A stretch of DNA of 64,000 nucleotides from Porticoccus sp002390525 (lineage in GTDB: Bacteria > Pseudomonadota > Gammaproteobacteria > Pseudomonadales > Porticoccaceae): contig OX044352.1 of NCBI GenBank assembly GCA_943846655.1, forward strand, positions 186,001 to 250,000. Reading direction: 5' to 3'. Shown piece after piece: positions 53,842-62,118 of this stretch (position 1 is the first letter of the stretch; the number at the start of each line of letters is the position of its first letter). The position numbers and the translations under genes are program-made. The notes beneath the pieces were generated by a model that saw nothing but the letters and a program-made list of their open reading frames with translations, did not search any database and was not told the DNA's origin.

Positions 53842-55521
53842 TTACTTAGGCCTATCTGTGACTGCTCCAGTGGAAGCAGAGCTTACTGTTTTCGCATATT
53901 TCGCGAGTAATCCTCTGGTATATCTTGGTGTAGGCTTTTGCCAGTTGTTCTTTCTCCTAGCCATTTCTGCATCACTGATATCAAGTGTAATCTCACTATT
54001 TTGAGCATCAATTGTAATATTATCGCCATTTTCTACCAGCGCAATAGCCCCTCCTTCATATGCTTCAGGTGTGATGTGACCTACTACGAATCCCCTACTC
54101 CCTCCTGAAAAACGTCCGTCAGTTATGAGTGCGACATCATTACCTAGCCCTTTGCCCATAATTGCAGAGGTGGGACTTAACATTTCTCGCATGCCGGGTC
54201 CGCCTCTCGGACCCTCGTAGCGAATTACGACTACATCGCCGGATACCACTTTTCCATCAATAATGGCGGAAAAGCCCTGCTCTTCTGAGTCATATACTTT
54301 GGCGGTACCAGTAAAACTTAAGCCTTCTTTGCCCGTGATTTTTGAAACCGCACCTTCAGGTGCTAAATTGCCGTTGAGTATCACCAGATGGCTGTCTTTT
54401 TTAATTGGCTTATCAAAGGGTAGGATAATATTTTGTCCTTGAGGATAATCGGTTACCCCAGCCAGGTTTTCGGCCATTGTTTTTCCTGTAACTGTCATAG
54501 AGTCACCGTGTAACATTCCAGCATCCAATAAACGCTTCATCAGTGGTTGAATTCCACCAATTTCAATTAATTCAGACATGAGATATTGACCGCTTGGACG
54601 CAAATCGGCAATCACTGGTGTTTTTTTACCGATACGAACGAAATCCTCCAGTGTCACCTCAACCCCGATAGTGTCTGCCATTGCTATTAAGTGCAGCACT
54701 GCATTAGTAGAGCCTCCTAAGGTAATAGTAAGCGTAATTGCGTTTTCAAATGCCTTTTTTGTCATAATGTCAGATGGCTTGATATCATTTTCAAGCAAGT
54801 AAACAACAGCTTTTCCTGCATCGATACAGTCTTGTTTTTTGTTGCTTGAAACAGCATTTTGTGCGGAACTATTTGGCATACTCATGCCCAAAGCCTCAAT
54901 CGCTGAGGCTAGTGTATTTGCCGTATACATGCCGCCGCAAGACCCAGGACCCGGGATCGCCGTTTTTTCAATATGCTCCAGCTGTGTAATAGGAATATCA
55001 CCATTCGCATGACTACCTACAGCTTCAAATACAGAGACGATATCCGTATGGTTCTCTCCAGGTAAAATCGTCCCACCATATACAAAGATTGAAGGACGGT
55101 TCAAGCGCGCTAGGCCCATCAAACAACCAGGCATATTTTTATCGCAGCCACCAATAGCAATAATGCCGTCATGTCCCATGCCAGCCGAAACTGCCTCTAT
55201 AGAATCGCAAATAACTTCACGTGATACTAAAGAATACTTCATACCCTCTGTACCCATAGAGATGCCATCAGACATAGTGATAGTATTATAAATCACACTT
55301 TTGGCTCCAGCACTATCCACACCTTTACTCACTTCATCTGCTAGAGTATTAATATGCATGTTGCATGGTGTAACCATTGACCAAGTTGAGGCAATTCCCA
55401 CCTGTGATTTTTTAAAATCATCATCACTAAATCCTACCGCTCTAAGCATAGAGCGACTGGGAGCCTGAGTTGGTCCGTCTACTATTTTTTGTGAATGTTT
55501 TCGTGATTTATCTTTACTCAT
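53842..55521 (-). CDS. ilvD: Dihydroxy-acid dehydratase, short form
   Basis: It makes the 2-oxo acids in valine, leucine and isoleucine synthesis. Cluster-ligand cysteines lie in TPCNMHI, GGCDKN and GPGSCGGMYTAN. Length is 559 aa from ATG 55521, whereas E. coli IlvD is about 616 aa; this size and TPCNMH are those of the plant/cyanobacterial-type enzyme, reported to carry an oxygen-tolerant [2Fe-2S] cluster. A GTG 33 nt upstream is a less likely start. It stands alone, with tmRNA downstream. Confidence 0.93.
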   Translation of the reverse strand: MSKDKSRKHSQKIVDGPTQAPSRSMLRAVGFSDDDFKKSQVGIASTWSMVTPCNMHINTLADEVSKGVDSAGAKSVIYNTITMSDGISMGTEGMKYSLVSREVICDSIEAVSAGMGHDGIIAIGGCDKNMPGCLMGLARLNRPSIFVYGGTILPGENHTDIVSVFEAVGSHANGDIPITQLEHIEKTAIPGPGSCGGMYTANTLASAIEALGMSMPNSSAQNAVSSNKKQDCIDAGKAVVYLLENDIKPSDIMTKKAFENAITLTITLGGSTNAVLHLIAMADTIGVEVTLEDFVRIGKKTPVIADLRPSGQYLMSELIEIGGIQPLMKRLLDAGMLHGDSMTVTGKTMAENLAGVTDYPQGQNIILPFDKPIKKDSHLVILNGNLAPEGAVSKITGKEGLSFTGTAKVYDSEEQGFSAIIDGKVVSGDVVVIRYEGPRGGPGMREMLSPTSAIMGKGLGNDVALITDGRFSGGSRGFVVGHITPEAYEGGAIALVENGDNITIDAQNSEITLDISDAEMARRKNNWQKPTPRYTRGLLAKYAKTVSSASTGAVTDRPK

Positions 55522-55720
55522 ATTCTGATCTTCATTTTTATTTTGAATAAACACACTATATAAATGTATAAATAAATTACAATCTAAATTGATAAGTTTG
55601 TTTGCTCATAAGCCTTTCATCCTAAAATATCGCGAATTAATCTTGTTTTAAACAGTTAACTGCTTTTTTGAAGATAAATTTTCTTTGTAATACTTCCTTA
55701 AATTATTTACTCTTGCTGAT

Positions 55721-56359
55721 ATGGATTTCGATAAAAAAATATCATTTAAGCTTCCCGATGACGCCTTTGAGCGTATAGATGAAGAAGCTGATGAAAAATT
55801 TTATAAAATACCTCGATTTGTTGCGCATATTGACTTCGGCGCAATAGATGCCGTGACAGATCTCTATCGAGAACATCTCCCAAAAACTGGCCATATCTTA
55901 GATCTTATGAGTAGTTTCTTTTCACATTTTCCAGATGAAAATACATATAGCTCTGTAACAGGTTTAGGTATGAATGAAAGGGAGATGTTTCACAATAAAC
56001 AGCTAGATGAATGGACTGTTCATAATCTAAATACCGATCCTATCCTACCTTTTGAAGACAACCAGTTCGACGCAGGGGTAATTTGCGTCTCCATTGACTA
56101 TTTAATTGATCCTTTGTCTGTTCTGAAAGATATGGGAAGAGTTTTAAAAAAAGGTGCGCCATTGGTTATATCTTTTTCAAATAGGTTTTTTGAATCAAAG
56201 GCAACCTCTGTATGGCTTCAATTAGACGAAGAACAGCGTGCCTATCTAGTCAAATCATTTCTGGTTGACACCAAATGCTTTGAAGAAATAAAGCTCATTG
56301 ATTGTTCTCCAGAATTTGGTGATCCCCTGTATGCTGCTATTGCCAAGAACATAGCCTAG
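55721..56359 (+). CDS. SAM-dependent methyltransferase-like protein
   Basis: A 212-aa class I methyltransferase-fold protein of unknown substrate. The first 50 residues are acidic (AFERIDEEADEKFYK). HILDLMSSFFSHFP takes the place of the usual glycine-rich motif I, which is degenerate. Later LPFEDNQFDAGVICVSIDYL and VLKDMGRVLKKGAPLVISFSN match the motif IV and post-motif blocks of methyltransferase type 11 proteins. Whether it is active is unclear. It converges on the DegQ gene with a 23-nt spacer. Confidence 0.75.
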   Translation: MDFDKKISFKLPDDAFERIDEEADEKFYKIPRFVAHIDFGAIDAVTDLYREHLPKTGHILDLMSSFFSHFPDENTYSSVTGLGMNEREMFHNKQLDEWTVHNLNTDPILPFEDNQFDAGVICVSIDYLIDPLSVLKDMGRVLKKGAPLVISFSNRFFESKATSVWLQLDEEQRAYLVKSFLVDTKCFEEIKLIDCSPEFGDPLYAAIAKNIA

Positions 56360-56382
56360 AGGTTTTTATCATCAAACTTTGG

Positions 56383-57747
56383 CTAACGAACAACCAAATA
56401 CATTGGCCTACCATTGCGACTGATCTGAAGCAGTATTGATCTTTCACTCAACTTGATTGCATCGTAGAAGTCACTTAAATCCTGGACTCTTTTTCTATTA
56501 ACCCCAACTATCAGGTCTCCGGGTCTCAATCCAGTATAAGCAGCTGGTGAATTAGGCTGCAAATCTGCAACAATTAGACCGCTACTTTTGGGACTTTTTT
56601 CTAGCGTGATGCCCTCAAGAAGAGGTGGCATTTTTCCATCAACCGAAGAAGTTTGTTGCTCCCCAATCCCTACTATTATTTTTTTTGTTTTACCTTCACG
56701 AATTAAACTGACTTTTACTTTATCGCCTACTTCTTTAATTCCGATTTGGCTCCTCAGTTGACCGCCTGAACTAGTTGGCCTTCCATCAATAGCAGTTATC
56801 ACGTCGCCTGCTTTTAAACCAGCTTTTTCTGCTTGTGAGTTTTCAGCTACACCAGTTACCAAGACACCCTGCTGTCCATTTTTTAAAGAAAATGCCTGAC
56901 GTAATTCTGGTGTAATATCTTGAATAGAAATTCCAAGTTGGCCTCTTTTAACCTCACCTGTTTTAAGAATTTGATCCATACTAGCTTTAGCCATATTTAC
57001 AGGTATTGCAAAACCAATACCTACATTTCCACCTGAGGGTGCAATGATTGCTGTGTTAATTCCTATTAAGTCTCCCTTTAGGCTAACGAGTGCACCTCCA
57101 GAATTTCCAGGATTAATTGATGCATCAGTTTGAATAAAGTTCTCATAGCCTTCTATTCCGAGGCCTGTCCGGCCTAAAGCACTTACTATGCCTGTCGTAA
57201 CTGTTTGGCCAAGTCCGAAAGGATTCCCTATAGCTACAACAAAATCCCCTACATCTAACTTATTAGAGTTACCAAACTTGACCTCAGAAAGATTTTTTGC
57301 ATCTACTTTTAATATGGCGATATCTAGCTCAGGATCAACACCTTTAATCTCAGCGGTAAATTCTCGACCGTCAACTAACGATACTCGAACTTCATCAGAA
57401 CTTTTCACTACATGATAATTAGTCATGATTATCCCATCAGCAGCATCAACAATTACACCTGAACCTGCGCTTTGTCTTCTTTTACGGGGCTTTTGCATCT
57501 CAGGCATATTCCGACCACGCTGGTTAAAGAATTTCCTAAAGAAGGGATCGTTCATTAAAGGGTTTTGCGCCTGATTGTTTGTTGAGAAAGTGGCAATATT
57601 TACTACTGCAGGATTTACCTTTTTTAGCATTGAAGAAAGAGATGGGAGTTTATTGCCAGAGTCGTCAGATAAGGGAAGTGCGCCGTATGTTTCTAGAGAA
57701 AAGCTACAAACAAAAAGCAAAAAAACTAATTTCTTAAGTAATGACAT
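56383..57747 (-). CDS. Periplasmic serine protease, DegQ/MucD type
   Basis: A Do-like protease-chaperone of the periplasm. From the ATG at 57747 a signal peptide (LLKKLVFLLFVCSFS) precedes the trypsin-like domain. The triad is H in TNYHVV, D in ELDIAILKV and S in NPGNSGGAL. Two PDZ domains follow (GQLGISIQDITPEL; the second begins near the C-terminal third with GLIVADLQPNS). The 454-aa length and absence of a long Q-linker favour MucD/DegQ over DegP. It lies divergent from the oxidoreductase gene across about 139 nt. Confidence 0.9.
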   Translation of the reverse strand: MSLLKKLVFLLFVCSFSLETYGALPLSDDSGNKLPSLSSMLKKVNPAVVNIATFSTNNQAQNPLMNDPFFRKFFNQRGRNMPEMQKPRKRRQSAGSGVIVDAADGIIMTNYHVVKSSDEVRVSLVDGREFTAEIKGVDPELDIAILKVDAKNLSEVKFGNSNKLDVGDFVVAIGNPFGLGQTVTTGIVSALGRTGLGIEGYENFIQTDASINPGNSGGALVSLKGDLIGINTAIIAPSGGNVGIGFAIPVNMAKASMDQILKTGEVKRGQLGISIQDITPELRQAFSLKNGQQGVLVTGVAENSQAEKAGLKAGDVITAIDGRPTSSGGQLRSQIGIKEVGDKVKVSLIREGKTKKIIVGIGEQQTSSVDGKMPPLLEGITLEKSPKSSGLIVADLQPNSPAAYTGLRPGDLIVGVNRKRVQDLSDFYDAIKLSERSILLQISRNGRPMYLVVR

Positions 57748-57886
57748 TATTGCCCCCAAAATTTAATTAATAAGAATTTATACTTATTCACATAAATAAC
57801 CATTCTATATAAATATTAAACACAAAACTAAATTTTTACTGAAAAAACTTATAAAATGCAACTATTATTTTTATGGAGGAGAATTT

Positions 57887-58903
57887 ATGAAAGCTGCAAT
57901 ACTAAAAGATATAAATGGGCCAAATTGCCTAGAAATAAAAGATATAAAGATGCCCGAACCTTCATCAGGAGAAGTGCGTGTAAAAATTGTGGCTTCGGCA
58001 CTAAACAGAAGAGATTACTGGATTACAAGAGGAGGATACCCTGGCACCAAAACACCATGTATTACTGGTTCAGATGGTGCTGGTGTTATTGATAAAGTTG
58101 GTGAGGGTGTAAGTCCCGATATGCTTAAAAAAGAAGTAGTTCTATATCCAGCTAGGGAATGGGGAGAAAGTGAAATTTATTATGGCCCAAATTTTCGAGT
58201 GCTCGGAATGCCAGATCAAGGCACTTTTGCAGAATATATTTGCAGCCCTGCAAAAGATGTGTATGCCAAGCCAGAATACCTAAGCTGGGAGGAAGCTGCT
58301 GCTATTCCGTTAGCTGGACTTACTGCTTGGCGAGCAGTTTTTACGCAAGCTGAAGTACATAAAAATCAAAAAGTTTTAGTCACTGGAGCAGGGGGTGGGG
58401 TATCAACGTTTATTGTGCTCTGGTGTTTACATATAGGGGCTAAAGTTTATGTCAGTAGTAGTAGCAAACAAAAAATTAATGATGCTATAAAACTCGGTGT
58501 GACTGCAGGTGAAAATTATAACTTTAAAAGCTGCTATAAAAAATTATTTGATCAATCGGGTGGTTTTGATGTCGTGATAGATAGTGCTGCAGGTGATTTA
58601 TTTAATGAAGTGCTCGACACTCTTTTGCCGGGAGGGCGTTATGTATTCTTTGGGTCTACGGCAGGCCGTCCGCCTGAAGGACTTCCAATGGGGAAAGTAT
58701 TTTTTAATCATATACGCATCCAAGGGACAACTATGGGTAGCAATGCTGAATTCAGTGATATGTTAGATTTTTTGACGAAACATAAAATCAAACCGATTAT
58801 TGATTCTGTATATCCTCTATCGGATATTATTAAAGCTCATTGTCAAATGGAAGTATTTGGGCATACTGGTAAAATCGTCCTTTTAAATAATCTCACTGAT
58901 TGA
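57887..58903 (+). CDS. Zinc-type MDR alcohol dehydrogenase/quinone oxidoreductase-like protein
   Basis: A 338-aa medium-chain dehydrogenase. The N-terminal GroES-like domain carries NRRDYWITRGGYPG and GSDGAGVI; the cofactor domain has VTGAGGGVSTFIVLWCLHIG, an NADPH-type glycine motif. Typical structural zinc cysteines are not evident, so it is probably a zinc-independent quinone/enone oxidoreductase. A strong GGAGGAG precedes the ATG. It lies upstream of the xseB-ispA-dxs operon with a 60-nt gap and may not belong to it. Confidence 0.85.
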   Translation: MKAAILKDINGPNCLEIKDIKMPEPSSGEVRVKIVASALNRRDYWITRGGYPGTKTPCITGSDGAGVIDKVGEGVSPDMLKKEVVLYPAREWGESEIYYGPNFRVLGMPDQGTFAEYICSPAKDVYAKPEYLSWEEAAAIPLAGLTAWRAVFTQAEVHKNQKVLVTGAGGGVSTFIVLWCLHIGAKVYVSSSSKQKINDAIKLGVTAGENYNFKSCYKKLFDQSGGFDVVIDSAAGDLFNEVLDTLLPGGRYVFFGSTAGRPPEGLPMGKVFFNHIRIQGTTMGSNAEFSDMLDFLTKHKIKPIIDSVYPLSDIIKAHCQMEVFGHTGKIVLLNNLTD

Positions 58904-58963
58904 TATTTGACCGAACGAGTTTCCTCAGCTAATGTTCAGTATTAAACGACGGGGAGCATAAAA

Positions 58964-59197
58964 TTGACAGAGCCGAACAAAACCATTGATTTTGAAAAAA
59001 AATTAAATGCACTAGAAAAAATAGTAGATGATATGGAGAGCGGCTCTTTAAGCCTTGAAGATTCTCTCAAGTTTTTTGAAGATGGAATTAAAATTACCCG
59101 CGAATGTCAGCAAGCCCTAAAAGATGCTGAGCTAAAAGTTGAGACATTAACTTCGGGAATAAGTACCCACGAAAAATCCGACGCCGATAAAACTTAA
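58964..59197 (+). CDS. xseB: Exodeoxyribonuclease VII, small subunit
   Basis: The small helical subunit of ExoVII, which degrades single-stranded DNA with XseA (not in this window). The 77-aa chain contains FEKKLNALEKIVDDMESGSL and LEDSLKFFEDGIKI, the family signature. The start is TTG with GGGGAG 7 nt upstream. The stop overlaps the ispA ATG as TAATG, so it leads the xseB-ispA-dxs operon. Confidence 0.92.
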   Translation: MTEPNKTIDFEKKLNALEKIVDDMESGSLSLEDSLKFFEDGIKITRECQQALKDAELKVETLTSGISTHEKSDADKT

Positions 59198-60090
59198 TGG
59201 AAAACGAAAATTTTGCCAATTTTTTAAAGCATTGCCAGCAAAGAGTTAACAAAAAGTTAACTTATGTTCTGGATGAAAAAAATGATGATAACAATCTACT
59301 TAATGAAGCTATCATTTATAGTGTTTTAAATGGCGGTAAGCGCTTACGCCCTACGCTAACATACGCTACAGCTGAAGCTATAGGTGAGTTGACGGAAGAT
59401 ACCGACTTTGTAGCCATGGCGGTTGAATTAATTCATGCTTATTCTCTAATACATGATGACTTGCCATCAATGGATGATGATAGCCTAAGAAGAAACCAAC
59501 CGACATGTCATGTTGTTTTTGGCGAAGCTCTTGCCATACTTGCAGGAGATGCCTTACAGTCTTTAGCCTTTATTCAGCTTACAAAACTCAACAAGGTTTC
59601 TCCTGAGATATCTCTAACGCTGATAAGCTCTCTAGCAAATGCTGCTGGGCCTGAGGGCATGGTTAAAGGCCAAGCAATAGATATTAATTCTGTTAATCGG
59701 TTTTTGACACTTGAGGAATTGGAGCTAATGCACCATAAAAAAACTGGTGCATTAATTCTTGCAAGTATAATTATGGGTGCTCTATCTACAGGGAAAGCAA
59801 CTAAATTACAGCTCGACGCTCTAAAAAATTATGGTATATCTATTGGCTTAGCATTTCAGGTCCAAGATGACATTCTTGATGTTTCAGGTGAGACTAAAAT
59901 AATTGGAAAAGTAGCTGGCTCAGATCAGGTACTTAATAAAGCTACTTATGTTAAACTTCTTGGTCTAGATGGCGCTAGAAAAAAAGCGCTACAACTTCAC
60001 GAATCGGCAATAGCTGCGCTTGAAATTTTTGATGGTAATGCAAAACAATTAAGAGCGATTGCTGATTATGTTATAAGCAGAAAATTCTAG
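59197..60090 (+). CDS. ispA: Farnesyl diphosphate synthase
   Basis: It condenses C5 units into farnesyl diphosphate for quinone and undecaprenol synthesis. The first aspartate-rich motif is in HDDLPSMDDD (DDxxxxD form) and the second in QVQDDILDV. GGKRLRPTL binds diphosphate. Length is 297 aa. Chain length (C15) is inferred from the gene context with dxs; a geranylgeranyl product cannot be excluded. Confidence 0.95.
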   Translation: MENENFANFLKHCQQRVNKKLTYVLDEKNDDNNLLNEAIIYSVLNGGKRLRPTLTYATAEAIGELTEDTDFVAMAVELIHAYSLIHDDLPSMDDDSLRRNQPTCHVVFGEALAILAGDALQSLAFIQLTKLNKVSPEISLTLISSLANAAGPEGMVKGQAIDINSVNRFLTLEELELMHHKKTGALILASIIMGALSTGKATKLQLDALKNYGISIGLAFQVQDDILDVSGETKIIGKVAGSDQVLNKATYVKLLGLDGARKKALQLHESAIAALEIFDGNAKQLRAIADYVISRKF

Positions 60091-60196
60091 GCACCCATTA
60101 TATTTTAAAATAATGATCTCGATTAAGAGGCTCATCTAAAATAAATTTACTAGAAATTTAGTGTATTATTATTTTCTCACTGTGGACATGAAATAG

Positions 60197-62101
60197 ATGA
60201 CAAAAACCTTTGATAGCATACCCCTTGAAAGACCAGAAACCCCTCTGCTCGATACTATAAATAACCCATCTGAAATGAGGAGTCTTAGTTCAGAGCAATT
60301 GCTTATGTTGGCAGATGAGTTAAGGAGTTACCTTTTATTTAGTGTTGGGCAAAGTGGTGGTCATTTTGGTGCAGGACTTGGCGCTGTCGAATTAACTATC
60401 GCCCTTCATTATATCTTTGACACCCCAGAAGATAAATTAGTTTGGGACGTTGGTCATCAAGCATACCCACATAAAATTTTGACTGGTAGAAGGGAAGAGA
60501 TTACTACTATTCGCAAGGCTGAAGGATTATCACCTTTTCCCCATCGACGAGAAAGTAAATATGATACCTTTGGGGTTGGTCACTCAAGCACCTCAATTAG
60601 TGCAGCGTTAGGTATGGCTCTTGCCTCAAAGCTTAAAGAGAAAAATAATAAAACTGTCGCAATTATTGGTGATGGAGCTATGACAGCAGGAATGGCTTTC
60701 GAGGCACTCAATCATACCGCCCACACCGATGCCGATCTATTAGTTGTGCTAAATGATAACAATATGTCGATTTCACATAATGTAGGTGGTCTTGCTACAT
60801 ATTTTTCTAAAATATGGTCTAGTCGTTTTTACAACACAATACGTGAAGGTGGAAAAAAGGTACTTAAGGCAGTCCCTGCTGCTTCTGCGTTTGTAAAAAA
60901 GACTGAGGTTCATCTCAAAGCGATGGTTGCCCCAGGAATTGTATTTGAAGAACTTGGCTTCAATTATATAGGGCCTATAGACGGCCACAATTTACCTCTT
61001 CTTATAAAAACTTTAGGTAACTTAAAATCACTCTCAAGTCCAATTTTACTTCATACTATAACACAAAAAGGTAGAGGCTTCGGCCCGGCAGAATCAGATC
61101 CTGTTGGTTACCATGCTTTAAATAAAATTGAATCAAGCATAACTAAAGACGAACAATCAAAACCAACAAAACAAAATAAGAAGAAATACCAACAAATTTT
61201 TGGCGACTGGTTATGTGATATGGCGCATGAAGATTTGTCTCTTGTAGCTATAACTCCAGCGATGTGTGAAGGGTCTGGCATGGTTGATTTTTCTCAGCGT
61301 TATCCAGACCGTTTTTATGATGTTGCTATAGCAGAACAACATGCTGTTACACTAGCAGCTGGCTTGGCATGCGAGGGTATTAAACCTGTAGTTGCTATTT
61401 ATTCTACCTTTTTACAACGAGCCTATGATCAGCTCATTCATGATGTGGCTCTTCAAGATTTAAATGTACTATTTGCCATAGATAGAGCAGGGCTTGTTGG
61501 AGAAGATGGTGCAAGCCATGGGGGTAGCTTCGATATAACCTTTCTCAGATGTATTCCAAATCTCATTATTATGACACCGTCTGATGAAAATCAAACTCGT
61601 CAGATGCTTTATACTGGATTTATTCATGATGGCTGCGCTGCAGTGCGATATCCACGAGGGGTTGGTCCAGGAGTAGAAATAAACAAAAAAATGACTGCTC
61701 TTCGTATAGGTAAAGGTGAAGTTGTTCAAGAAGGGGAGTTAATAGCAATATTAAATTTTGGGGCACTGCTAGAAACAGCTAAGGAGGTAGGCTCTAAACT
61801 TAATGCTACGGTTATCGATATGCGCTTTGTTAAGCCATTAGATGAGGCTCTAATAGAGAAACTATCCAAAGAGAATATTCTGCTAGTGACTATTGAGGAT
61901 AACGCAATCGCTGGAGGAGCCGGCAGTGCTGTGGGTGAACACTTAGCTCTTTCAAAGGCAAAAGTGAACATACTTCATATTGGACTCCCAGATAAATTTA
62001 TCTCTCATGGGAGCAGGAAATATCAATTAAACCAAGCGGGCTTGGATGCAGAAAATATTAAATTAGCTATCCAAAAAAAGTTGGACTCAATCAACTATTA
62101 A
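60197..62101 (+). CDS. dxs: 1-deoxy-D-xylulose-5-phosphate synthase
   Basis: The first enzyme of the MEP isoprenoid pathway, using thiamine diphosphate to join pyruvate and glyceraldehyde 3-phosphate. The N-terminal histidine region is GVGHSSTSISAALGMA, and the TPP/Mg2+ motif is GDGAMTAG with downstream NDNNMSI. The transketolase-like middle domain carries DVAIAEQHAVTLAAGLA and the C-terminal domain ends near KYQLNQAGLD. Length is 634 aa. It lies 106 nt after ispA. Confidence 0.97.
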   Translation: MTKTFDSIPLERPETPLLDTINNPSEMRSLSSEQLLMLADELRSYLLFSVGQSGGHFGAGLGAVELTIALHYIFDTPEDKLVWDVGHQAYPHKILTGRREEITTIRKAEGLSPFPHRRESKYDTFGVGHSSTSISAALGMALASKLKEKNNKTVAIIGDGAMTAGMAFEALNHTAHTDADLLVVLNDNNMSISHNVGGLATYFSKIWSSRFYNTIREGGKKVLKAVPAASAFVKKTEVHLKAMVAPGIVFEELGFNYIGPIDGHNLPLLIKTLGNLKSLSSPILLHTITQKGRGFGPAESDPVGYHALNKIESSITKDEQSKPTKQNKKKYQQIFGDWLCDMAHEDLSLVAITPAMCEGSGMVDFSQRYPDRFYDVAIAEQHAVTLAAGLACEGIKPVVAIYSTFLQRAYDQLIHDVALQDLNVLFAIDRAGLVGEDGASHGGSFDITFLRCIPNLIIMTPSDENQTRQMLYTGFIHDGCAAVRYPRGVGPGVEINKKMTALRIGKGEVVQEGELIAILNFGALLETAKEVGSKLNATVIDMRFVKPLDEALIEKLSKENILLVTIEDNAIAGGAGSAVGEHLALSKAKVNILHIGLPDKFISHGSRKYQLNQAGLDAENIKLAIQKKLDSINY

Positions 62102-62118
62102 TTAAAAACTTTAACATA

